64,000 nucleotides of DNA from Liolophura sinensis (Eukaryota > Mollusca > Polyplacophora > Chitonida > Chitonidae): positions 24,469,265-24,533,264 of the forward strand of contig NC_088303.1 in NCBI RefSeq assembly GCF_032854445.1, in the 5' to 3' direction. Below are positions 1 through 12,700 of the stretch, piece after piece. A program made the position numbers and the translations under genes. Position 1 is the stretch's first letter, and each line of letters starts with the position of its first letter. The notes beneath the pieces are model-generated. The model was given only the letters and a program-made list of their open reading frames with translations. It did no database searches and was not told where the DNA came from.

Positions 1-385
1 AGCTGGAAACTTGAAACCATGCCTTCTCATTTCTGCACTTTATAACTTCAGGTTAATTCCAACTTTATTGAGGAAACCATTTTCTCAGAGAGACGTCATG
101 TCTGGATTTACATGTATTACAAATATTTGTGGGAAAGGGCTTAGGGAAAGCGAAAGTGCATTACATGTACTAGGATTGTATCCTGATACGAACCAAACGA
201 TGTTTACTCTTTCATGCATTATTTTTGCAACAGCTTATTTTGATACTATTTGCAAAGTTTGGTTATGAATATTTGCAGTCTTATTTCTATCAATTTATAA
301 TAGTTACTTTCGGCCCTCGCTATCGCAAAGCTCTTGACCAATAGGTCACGTTTTCGACTCCAGCTCTTGCTGTTCTGACTGCGAC

Positions 386-636
386 TTTATTTCTTTATTT
401 AATTGGTGTTTTACGCCGTACTCAAGAATATTTCACCTACACGACGGCAGCCAGCATTATGGTGGGAGGAAACCGGGCAGAGCCGGAGGGAAACCCACGA
501 CCTTCCGCAGGTTGCTGGCAAATCTTCCTACGTACGGCCGGAAAGGAAGCCAGAATGGGCTGGACTTGAACTCACAGCGACCACATTGGCGAGATGCTCC
601 TGGGTCATTACGCTGAGCTAGCGCGCTAACCAACGA
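386..636 (-). mobile_element. tRNA-headed SINE, near full length
   Basis: Antisense copy: A-tail side (TTTATTTCTTTATTT) at left, then the motif that reads GTATAAGTGAAATATTC in sense, and a tRNA-like head at right (about 590-636). It ends just before the STRA6-like start codon. Confidence 0.85.
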
Positions 637-643
637 TACACAC

Positions 644-754
644 ATGTACGACTTGAACATGTACGACATGAACAGAACGACTGTCAATGTCACAGTCGAG
701 TGCCCTGTCTTGCTTCAGCCGTCCACATTTATGCACTTTGCCCTGATCCCTTCG
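644..754 (+). CDS. STRA6: STRA6-like exon 1 (start, extracellular head)
   Basis: Encodes 37 residues ending FALIPS, then donor GTGAGT, phase 0. An in-frame TGA at 614-616 makes ATG 644 the first usable start in this exon; ATG 659 and 668 are alternatives. Contains sequons NRT and NVT, as expected for an extracellular N-terminus. A 15-bp direct repeat encodes MYDLN then MYDMN. The exon abuts an antisense SINE that ends about 8 bases upstream. Confidence 0.75.
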
Positions 755-3700
755 GTGAGTACATGTATGTTCTTCTGTGTTGATCGTTGGTAGGCAAGGC
801 ATCGAAGTATACAGGAACTCGCATTCTGTAAAAAGCGTTTTTGTGTGGATAGAGTAGCACGCTCAGCAAATCAGATCAAGTACCGAAAAATAAGTTTTAC
901 ACTGAAAAAAAAAATAATCTGTTAGTTTTAACAGAATGACTGTTGTCTGAGTAATGCTAAAATGTAGCCTATTTCTGTTATTACAACAGTAGTGTTATTT
1001 TCAACATATTTTACTGTTTATGTGATACAATCTTTATGTTAATAGAATGTGTATGCTATATTTAACAGAAAGGTCCTAAGTAGCCGAGGTGGGTAGCACG
1101 CCAGCGCGGTGAAGTCACGCAGGAGCCTCTCACCAATGCGGTCGTTGTGTCCAGCTCATGCTGGCTTCCTCTCCGGCCGTACGTGGGAAGGTCCCGCAGT
1201 AACCTGCGGATGGTCGTGTGTTTCCCCCGGGCTCTGCACGGTTTCCTTCCACCATAATGCTGGCCGCGGTGGTATAAGTGAAATATTCTTGAGTATGGCG
1301 TAAAACACCAATCAAATAAATAAATAAATAACCTATGCAGTCACTGTGAGTTGAAATTTAGCTCGTGCTGGTTTCCTCTCCAGTCGTACGTGGGAAGGTC
1401 TGTCAACAACTGCTGATGGTCGTGTTTTTCCCGCGGGTTGAGCCCTTTCCTGCCGCCATAATGCTGGTCGTGAAATAAATAAATAAATAAATATTTAACA
1501 CAATAATCTGCCACGATAACAGAATCCCCAGAATCCCCAGTTTGCCTGAATCATGATATATTTTAAGCTTAGCTCAATAGCTAATCTCTCTCTCTCTCTT
1601 GTCAAATAAATATCATATCTGTAAGTTTACATATTTGACTTATCTATAACCGGATTCTGTTAAAGAAAAGCAATAACTAACATACTAAACCTGCAAAGTT
1701 TGTCGTGTGTAATATCATATCAATATCTAAAATCTCATAATGCGGCATAATCATTATCATCAAATTTAAGACAAGAGTATACAACATAAAGGGGTGTGGC
1801 GGTTCTACGTGGGACATTGGTGATAAGACACGGTTAATAACGCTTATATACCTGTTTGTGCATGCAGTGGAACGTATTTAATAGAAATATTTACTTTGTT
1901 ACAGGTATCATTTCAAATAGCCAGGTATTTCAACGGAACCGTAGTAATTTATAAGACTTTTTACGTTAGTCAGTGCATGAGCAAGAATCCATCCTTTGCC
2001 TTCTTTGGGTTCATTGTGCTTATTATATTAACCATTTCCATCCATGCGTTCTAATTCAGTTGTCACCTCATTCTTTTATGGGTTCATTTGCTTCTTTTGT
2101 GTTTTAATACAGATTGCCTTCATTGCGGTGTTTGTCATTTTGCACAGAAAAAATGCGTTCTAATTCAGTTGTCACCTCATTCTTTTATGGGTCCATTTGC
2201 TTCTTTTTTTGTTTTAATACAGATTACCATCATCGCGGTGTTTGCAATTTTGCATAGAAAAAATACCAAATGCGGACGCCTTTCTTGGAGGCCTGGGATG
2301 GTCGTGTAAGTTTTCTCCCCAGGGATTTCAGAGCTACATGTACTTACTTTTTATACGAAACAAAATTTCGCTTAATACCCTTTTCTTGAAACCGAATAGA
2401 ATGTCAGAAATGTACAATTGGGACTCACACACACACTATAAGATAACGAATTCAATAATTGAGATAAAGACGTATCCATTACATCGGGTCTATAGTGAAA
2501 GTGTGCGTTAACAATAGCATGCCGTTGAAATTATCACAGTTTGTTTGCAGTTTAATTTAAAAGAAAAATGCTGATTTCGTAGAATTCATTAGTATTTTAA
2601 AAATAGCATGACATTCCAATTATCAGAATTAATTCCTTTGCAGTATAATTTAAAAGAAAAGTGCTGATGTTAACGTTTAGTGTTGTAACTCAGTTCGGAA
2701 CATTCCGTGGCCAGTAAGCTTAGGTGCTTACCTTGCCCAGCTATGAGAAAGCAGCCATAAAAACCTTGACATAGGTTGACCTCGCAGCCTTATCACCACC
2801 ATATGGTCTCTCGCCCAGAATTTCAAACTTTCATCGTTAAAACCTGCTTACCTATGTGGTCGCTGTGAGTTCAAGTCCAGCTCTTGCTGGCTTCCTCTCC
2901 GGCTGTGCGTGGGAAGGTCTGCCACTGGGTATCCCCCGGGCCCTGCCCGGTTTCCTCCCACTATAATGTTAGCCGCCGTTGTATAAGTGAAATATTCATG
3001 AGTACGGCGTAAAACACCGATCAAATAAATAAATAAATCAGATAAAATAACCTGTTCAAAGTCTAGACAGTCTCCATCAGCTTGATACCAAGCTCGCACC
3101 TGCACAACAAAAAGGCAGGCTGGCAGCAAATAGAGACTTTAAAATACAAATAATTACATTTCCGAAAAACGGATGTGCTAATATGGTACTGATTCCTATC
3201 TGTGGCACTTTTATCTTGTAGGCCAGTGGACTTCCTGGATGGCTATACGAACCGTTGGGCACATGCTGCGGCATTCGGGGCTATGTCGAACAGGCTTCTC
3301 GCCCTCGTTGTGAATCGTGACCAGTATTGGGGTGAAGACGTCGTGGCTCCCTATTGGGTTAAACGAAGTCAGTTTCACGTTTAGTGTACTGCATGTATCA
3401 CTAGTATTTGACACGAATGTAACGAGTTTCGTAATTGTGTTCTTGTTTTTGTTTGTGGTTTACCGTCGCTTTCAACATTTACATTGTGACTTGTAACGAG
3501 CTGGTTGACACTTTCACAACAACGCTGTGCCAAGGACACCAGATCTGACACTCCTCCTCAGTACTTTGGCCAGTTCTCTCACAAACTCAACGCAGTGAGT
3601 TCGAGTCCAGCTCGCGCTGGCTTCCTCTCCGGTCGTACGTGAGGCGGTGTTCCAGCAATTTGCGGTGCGCCGGGCTTTCGTACAAGTGTATAAGTAAGGC

Positions 3701-6700
3701 GTAAACTTCCTGTCAAATAAATAAATAAAGAGTACCAAGTTAAAAAAAATAATAAAAACTAGACTGGAACCCTAAGTTTCCTTTAATTCTGAAGCAATTT
3801 TGATTTCATATTACCTAGTTACTCGCGGATAGTAAACCCTATAATGTGATAGTCAGTTACCGCCATTTTCAAATCTTGTCGACGGCAATCGGGCATTATC
3901 CATCAAAAGACAAACTCGTGGATTGTTTCCATTAAAACCATTAACAGGGCAACACACAACGTGATAACGTTCCAGATCAAGGACAGTAACGATTCAGAAC
4001 TGTTGATGTATCAGCTAAAATTGGAACATGGCCGTTTCAGCAGACAGACGTTGAGAGCAATTCTTCGCCCACTGCAATGAGGTCCTGTGCATTGTTTCGC
4101 ACAGCTTAAATTGATCTCCGGTTGATCTTGATGGAGTACTCTGATGATGTCTTAAAAGGACAGGAACTCAGATTTTTTTTGAGTTATGTCAGATAGATAC
4201 AAAAATGAATTGCATATAATTGCTAACTAATCGCCCCATGCGTATATTTTCCGAAAAAAAATGTCAATCAAAAGAATCACAAAGGGGAATTCGTCACTCG
4301 TCTAAGCTGTCCAAGCGACCAGATAGCTTGCAAGTGACGCAGCGGAGAGATTCCCACAATACAATGTTCGCTCGTGGATCACACCTGTAAACAATATGAC
4401 TGATTGAAAGCTTGTCATAAGCCTAGTAAACCAAACACGATCTTCCTTTCTATCTACTATACATTATGAATATTTGGTAATTCTCAGTGTTCTGTCTGGC
4501 CTAAGGCAGAACAAAAGTTGCCTGCATTACGCTGCAAATTCCTGTCTGATATTTGAAGTTCACCGAACATCTCTCGTCGTTTAAAATACAAGGGAAGGTA
4601 AATCAGTCAAGAAAGTCAATCCTTGGCAGTGTCTGTAAATATAGCGACTTGAGTGGGTGGACGGGTCGTAGTGAAACTCCGGGATAAAACTGAACATTCG
4701 ATTGTGCACTCAAGGCCAGATGCTTGCGGGAAGACATCTAAAAGTCTTAACTATATGTAGATGACGTTTAAAACAGCGGCACAATTATTGCTGCAATCGG
4801 CAATATGTTTCCTTGAAATGTGTTGTTTTGTAAAAGTAATTATTGAACATTGGATTGTCTTTCTACAAGTTAAAGATACCTCCTGTTACGTTATTCCATA
4901 TTTTCTTCCTCATGTCAGCTTTACTCCTGCTTTTGGCAATGTTGGAAACAAGTCTGGTGTTCTACCCCATCTTTGCGTGTTTAAACTCACCTTACAAATT
5001 GGTTGGGGGAATCTTGGGAGTATGCTATTCCTTGACGTGGTAAGTCTCGTGTGCCATCTTGATTTAAGCAAATCTTATGAAGTCTGTTTATCCTTGCCCG
5101 TCATTTATGATAAATTCTGCATTATTTTGTTAAGCCATGGGTCGGTTGACTTGCGATCCGAATCAGTTGGGTTCAATTGAACAAGTCGTAAACAACTGTC
5201 ACCAACTGGACGTAGAGGTTTGTGTAGATCGAAGGAACTGGGTACAGCTGGATGTTTCAGAAGATGTTTAATCTTCCCAGTTGCAAGACCGATACACACT
5301 CGACTTCCAGTTAAACCTCCTGCGATTAAAATAGCCTGCGTTAATCAACCTGAACTATTTGAACTATGTATAGAGCACCTTAAGCCATAGTCGAACTGGA
5401 TCTGATGCAACTTTACCCTAGAAGATTTTTCAGTTTCTAGGCGTGGTGAGGTGGTTTCCTGAGCTCTATGACCATGAAAATCTAACATTCATCTTGAGAT
5501 AGACCGATGAAAATTGTCTCCACTCATCTGTTCACGTATTCTCTTTTTTATTTGAATTTAATGCAGTCAAATGTGCAAATTATAATGTATACATGGTCCA
5601 TACCGCCAGTGGCTAGGTATACTGTCATAATACCGAAAAGTGTGAAAACAAATGGATTATAGTATTTTTACGATAATTTTCAGCTACCTATTTGATGGGT
5701 TTTATACACTTTAAGTTTAACCCAAAAATCTGATGGTCTTAATGAAAGTGAAAAAGTTTTGGTCATTGCACATTTTTAGAGTTGTTTGAGTATCGCAATA
5801 AGTTGCTAAGCCTACCACTTACAGTATGGAAGAGTTGTTTGAGTATCGCAACTAGTGGCTAAGCCTACCACTTACAGTATGGAAGAGTTGTTTGAAATCT
5901 GGAAATTATTTATTCAGACAGTCAAGATGGGTTGAAATTTGGAAATGACAGCAGAGCAATGTACGCGTCATGTGAACTCTCGATCGAACTGAACAGTATC
6001 TTTGATCTTTTGAATCATGAAGCATTGTCGACGGGGTATAAAAGAAAAGACAACAATTAATATAGCATACGACGGGTTATTTTGTTCTGACTTGCTTCGT
6101 CAAAACTCAGCTTTTAATCTTGAATGCTCACGAGGCCATGTGGTACGCCTTGTTAGAGCAGCCGGAAACACGCTGTCGAGCGAGGAACATTGACAAGTGG
6201 ACGTATTTCACCGCTTAGGTGTGATCACTTGCCTGCTGTAACACTGTCGTAGTTGCTCTGGTTTTACTCTCTATGCTGTACGTCTTAGGTGTGATCACTT
6301 GCCTGCTGTAACATTGTCGTCGCTGCTCTGGTTTTACTCTCTATGCTGTACGTCTTAGGTGTGATCACTTGCCCGCTGTAACATTGTCGTCGCTGCTCTG
6401 GTTTTACTCTCTATGCTGTACGTCTTAGGTGTGATCACTTGCCTGCTGTAACACTGTCGTCGCTGCTCTGGTTTTACTCTCTATGCTGTACGTCTTAGGT
6501 GTGATCACTTGCCTGCTGTAACATTGTCGTCGCTGCTCTCGTTTTACTCTCTATGCTGTACGTCTTAGGTGTGATCACTTGCCTGCTGTAACATTGTCGT
6601 CGCTGCTCTGGTTTTACTCTCTATGCTGTACGTCTTAGGTGTGATCACTTGCCTGCTGTAACATTGTCGTCGCTGCTCTGGTTTTACTCTCTATGCTGTA

Positions 6701-9700
6701 CGTCTTAGGTGTGATCACTTGCCTGCTGAAACACTGTCGTAGTTGCTCTGGTTTTACTCTCTATGCTGTACGTCTTAGGTGTGATCACTTGCCTGCTGAA
6801 ACACTGTCGTCGTTGCTCTGGTTTTACTCTCTATGCTGTACGTCTTCAATTGCATTGTATTCTTACATAAAACAGGATTCTGCTGGTGGACTAAGCATGC
6901 CCCAGGCCTAATAGTTTGGCATTGTTTTAAAGTGATTATATGCTAAAGTGATAACAATACAGCATTTTGAGTGAATCTAGATTACTGACGTTTAATAAAT
7001 TGAAATGAACATCACTGCATTCTTTTTTTTTTGTTTTTTTACTTAATTCAGCTTCATGCCGCGTGAAATTGCCACTATTTACATGAACCTGTAGAACTAA
7101 TAAAACCCATAGAAGAGGCCGTATTTCACCGGTTAGGTGTGGCCATTTGTCAGTTATCACACTATCGTTAGTGCTCCGTTTTTACTTTCTATGGTGTTCG
7201 TCTTTGATTATATCGCACCCCAAGCACATATACAGTTAAAAGGGAAAACAAAATGTTCGTGCGACGTCAGCGGAAACGACTGCGTTCTCGGGATATGGAA
7301 ATACCTCGCTCTTGATTGCTTAAAATTGACAGCGTGGCCTCGCTTTGAGTTTGCGCGATTCTACTTACTTTGAACTGTGATATCTTTTTTATGCACCATT
7401 AAAAAAATGAAAAGGGATGTATTTTAGCATTTTTGACTGATACTTTATCGATGCATAAAGTGCCTAGTGTTGTCTGCACTATTAAAATTAAGACCGTCTG
7501 GTAAGGTGTGGGTAATCAAGACTCAACGAAATTAACGTGGCCTGATATTTGTCAAACGGCCTTGTTAAATCATCTCACATATGCCCTGTCTGAGTTCACA
7601 TACTAACTGCATTTGCGTCTCTTCGTTGCAGGTGTATCGTTCAGCTGATATACATGTTTGACTGCCCTCACACTGATGTACGTATCAAGACATTCCTCAT
7701 TTGTGAACTACCCGATTTTATTTATGTCTTACTGTGTTGTACACTATGATTTATTTATTGATTTATTGATTTATTTATTTGAATTGAGTTATTCCATACT
7801 CCAGAATGTTTCACATCCATGACGGGTGGTCGGGTTTACTGGGTTTACTGGGTGAGGAAACCAAAGTGACAGAAGTGTTTATTTGATTTGTTTGATAGGT
7901 GTTTTACGCCGTACTCAAGGACCACTTTGACACATACGACAGCGGTGCAATCTAGAGGCTGTCCAATATGGGAATTAAACCAGTGGCTGGAGTGCCTCTT
8001 CTTTAATGGTCGTGCAACTTTATTTCTGAGGCCTTTCCCGCTCTCATATACCATAAATAATTACTATGGTGATTAGTTGGCTCAACATAACTAATATAGA
8101 ACGAAGACGAATCAACAATCAAGAGCGGACAAAACACGTGTTACACTCTGCAGCATGCAATACTGTTTTCAATGATATATCATTGTTTTACATATGCCTA
8201 TATGCTGATTATGTACATATACAAAAGCAGACGACGCATGTACCGGGATACAAACTAATGTGTTATAACACGATTTAGCTGCTATATATTGCATTCTTCG
8301 CACCAAAGGTGCAACATGGCGTATTGATGAAACTCATGCGACGAGATTTTATCCAATGAGGGACAAAGAAACTTGCAAGAGGGACAATAAAAAGCGATAA
8401 TATGTTTGACATACTACAAAATTTGAGTGTGAATGAACCAGAGTGTAGTGACAGTTTTTCAGATCATGATGATGGCGTGTATCTTAACTCAGCTGCTGTT
8501 AATATCTGTTTAAGTTGTGATAGCGTTTAATATAGATGTTACGGTCACTGTGAGTTCAAGTTCGAGCTAAGATTTTCCTTTCTTTCTCTCAAGTCGTACG
8601 TGAGAACGTAATTGCAGAAGTTGCCCTTGAGTTTTCCCCAAGTTCTGCCAGGTTTCCTCCCATCGGACTATTTTTGTCAGTGTAAAACAACAATCAAATA
8701 ATTCACACTTCGCTTGTAAAACGTGCGAGTTCTTTGGCAGACATACTGTTGTACCTGGTTAAAAATACAATCTGAAAAGCGATACGTATGTTAATTACAC
8801 TTTTATTCACTGGGACTATTCGTCTTTTTTCAGTTTCCTACTTTTTTTTCAAAACTGAACCTGAGCTACAGCAAGCTGATATTGCAATGGCCCTCGGCAG
8901 CTTTTTTTCTCGTCATCGTGGGTCATTCTGTTTACATGCTGTGGATTTGCTGGGAAACAAGGGTATTTGTTGTCAAGGTAAACATTCACATATTGCATAA
9001 ATAGCAAACTTATGCACTTCTGTTTGTAACAGGTAGTTTAGATAAAGTGCCGAAAAGATTTAACACTTTCTTTTACAGAAATCGTTTAATGGAGTGGCAG
9101 GAAAAATCAGTGAGCTCGCTGCAACCAGAAACGTGCTTCATAAATAGTTAACGGGGCCTAAATCGACTTACTAGACTACTTTATCAGCGTATTTATTTCT
9201 CAATACATGTGTTTATATTTATGTATGAAATTGTTGAAAAAAGCATATGTATCTGGCTGTAGACTAATGATTTTATCTTCTATTTAGAAAGCTAGTCCAA
9301 AATCCTTTATCACTTCCGGAAGTGGCTAGGAAAATACAAATTCAGCTTTAACTTTATTATTTGTCTCATTTCTGAAAGTCTATCTATTGACTGGAGAAAA
9401 ATAGGAATAAATCACCCTTTGTGTGCACAAGAAAGTCTAAGCTACCATAGCCCTAGCAAAGCGCGTAGTCCTTTGTTCTTTCGACTCGACTTTCTGTTGT
9501 GAGAGTTATCGCCCATTCTTTACAAACTGTGTCCAAAACAAATATATGTATTTATTCTTAAAGCTAAAAACTTCCAGAAAAACCGGACGCACCCTTGTTC
9601 TTTCGTCTCTGCTTTCTGTTGTGATCACCCACTGTTTACAAAATGTGCGTAAAATTTTTCACCTGCTTTCTATTATTTTTACGTAATGATTATAATTTAT

Positions 9701-12700
9701 TTATTTTTTGAAGCTGAAAAACAAATTCAGAAGTTGTACAGCTTACCACCGAGCCACTCCCAACACACAATGATGTTGCCAGTCGCCATGGATCTTTGAT
9801 ACTATCAGTCAAAGTTTATGATCACGTTTTATGGGTGTATTGGTGAGAATCGCCAGACGCCCATCAAAGAGGCATGAAAAAATGTGAACAAACTGCCGGA
9901 AGTAGTTTCACCCAAGTACTCAGTGTGAGTGCGTTTAACGAAATAGACCGTGTTTAACGGTCAAATATTAACTTCCTTTCGTGATGTTTTCTTTATTGTT
10001 TTGTTTGAATTTATATGTAACGATTATGGACTGAATAAAATTTATAATTATGTTTAAATTATATTTAAAATTATCTTTTTTATTTTATGTCGCGAAAGGT
10101 TATCGAATTGGTTTTTGCGCTATTTTTGGGATCATAACGGTGAATGTCACATACCACCGAGATTGCCCGTGGTAGCGCACGTAGCGAAAAGCTTAACATC
10201 TTGTAAAGTAACCTACATGCATGTATATATCAGCTCCTAATTGTGCTTGAAGTACTATATCCCAGCTAAGACAAAAAATTGTGAATGAAGACCAAGACTA
10301 ATTGATGACTAATTTTACGTTACTTATAGAGCCTCTTCAAGTAGTCCGCATTTTTATTTAAGCATACCGATAGGCTAAAACGTTTTAGAATGTAGCGATT
10401 CGCTGTCTAGTCTTTTCGCGGTGCTCTTGTTCATTTACAGGAAGCCGTTGTCTTTTTTTTTAAAGGTTTTTACACGAATTTCTTTCTTACTGTTAGAAGT
10501 TAGAAGTAGAGCAATAAATCCATTAGCCTTTTTCTCTAGTTAACTGTTAGCAGTAATTTGTAATCTTAATTAATTCAGTTTATTTTTGACTGGGCGTGAT
10601 TTTTTTCTATGTTCGCCGCACACCATACCTTTGTAATGAGCCATGCTTTTGCTGCAAGAAATTAAAATATTTTCATTTCATAAAATTTTCTTACTTGAGA
10701 TGAAATCGTGTTGTAACAGATTCTGTGCAATCGGCCGGCTTTTTGTCGTTTGAAACATCATTATAACGATGCACCTTATTTACACCCCCCACCCCCTCCC
10801 CGAAAAATGGGATATACTTGAGTGAGTGAGTGAGTGAGTGCTTGGGGTTTAACGTCGTACTTAACAATTTTTCATTCATATGACGACGAAGGAGTCCTTA
10901 AGGTGCATGTAATGTGCCTCCTTGTTGCAGGACGGATTTCCACAGCTCTTTTGTCTAGTGCTGCTTCACTGAGACGACTTACCGAAGGTAAGTAAGCCGC
11001 ACCGCCCTGGCCATCATACTGATACGGGTCAATCAGTCGTTGCACTGTCCCTTCCATGCTGAACTTTAAGGCAGTGATAATAATATTGCAAAAGTAAAGA
11101 AATGACACTCACATAGCAATGGTTTGTTTGCTGCTGTGAACAGAATCATATTTTCATCCTTTGCAGGAAAAACGGCGACTGGCCTTGCCCCATCATCTTG
11201 TCTATGCTAGATGCCTGCTGAATGGGAAACTGCCTAAGCGAATGTAAGTATTCCTTTTCTTGTGACATTTGTTTACAATGCTGGTGTTGGGACGGGTGAA
11301 ATACCTTTTCTTTCAAACTTTGTAAATGGAGATTTAAAATTTCTTGATAATCAACAGTTATCCACGATCTTCTACGCCAGTTGTGCTATCACAGGGCAAA
11401 TTATTTACTCTGCATAAAGAGTGTTTCAAGTTAACTTTCTTTTGTCTTTATTTTTAAATGGTTTTAATTCATTTGATGCTTGGTTTAAATTGTATTCCTC
11501 TCTGATATGTAAATAATGTATAATCACATATTAAATGATTTGAATCATGTTGATGTATACCTTATGGTTGAAATTTATTCCTCGCTGATAGACAAAAAAT
11601 CAGGTATGAGAACATTTTTTTCTAACTACGCTAGTTCGGAATCTCACTGTTCTGGAACACTACCCATCAGTCCAGCCTTGAAAAGGACGAAACGTTCATA
11701 TGAATAAAAAAGTTAAATATGTGTTTTCCCCCCACATTTACGACGTTAATTATGTGAGAAATATGGTGTTAAAATTCATGTGAATTATTATGGGTCGACG
11801 CAGGTAGTCCTGGGGGACACATGTTGCTTTTGTTCGGATTTTGTAATCACGCTACAGCCTAGACCGTTTGACTGATTTACTTGAAACTTTGCAGTAAAAT
11901 TTGCCTAATACCTGAAGTTTTAAATCTTGCTATTCCTTTTTTCTATATCACTTGGTTTGGCGGCAATATTGGATTATGTAGCAAATTGATGAAACATTTT
12001 CTTCTCAAGAACCATTGAACGGAATTGTCTGAAATTTGCTATACAAATAGAAGCAAGAAGCTTGCCAGTGGCCGAATTTGTATCGTCACAACTAGATTTG
12101 AAATTTAATTTTTTTTTTTTTTTTACACATTCTGGTATATTGTGGGCCACTGATCCCGAATCTGCTTTTATTTTTTGTCCATCTCAGGAGCTTTTTGAGA
12201 TATAGTCAAAATAACAAACACTTAGTGGCGTAATTTCAATGTAACGTAACTCGAAAACCATGGAGGCTAGAAATGTGAAACTGGCACGAAATTGTAGCCC
12301 AAGACATGCTCTTTCAGTAACATGCCAACAGATTTGAGTTATGACTGATAGTTTTCTCGTTATAAGCGTTTGAATGACAGCACCGTTTTTTAGGAAGTAG
12401 ATGTTAATCCTGTTGCTTTATCATTGAATGTGATAGTAACTGGGCTTGGTTTATTTGACTTGCAGCATATCATGATTTCCAATAGCGGTTTTGCAATTAG
12501 ATATAGTTATGCTGTTTCGTATTTGGTAGCGTAAAATTATAACTACGACAACGAACGACGTGGACTCGGGCCGAACTGCTTTGCAGTTGTAGTTGCTATT
12601 TATTTCGTCAAACTCATCAAATGAAATGACGCTTTGCCTGCAAAGGAGCATGGGGGAAAAGGTTTCCATGTAGAGCAAAATGCCGTAAATTCTTTACGTT

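Noticed and set aside
6211-6846. CRISPR-like array of regular repeats
   Set aside because: Period is exactly 70 bp with no unique spacers and the host is a eukaryote; it is a plain satellite.
9078-9150. Possible extra STRA6-like exon after TTTTACAG
   Set aside because: Open for only 22 codons, no donor, and exon 7 at 11167 fits exon 6 in phase and content.
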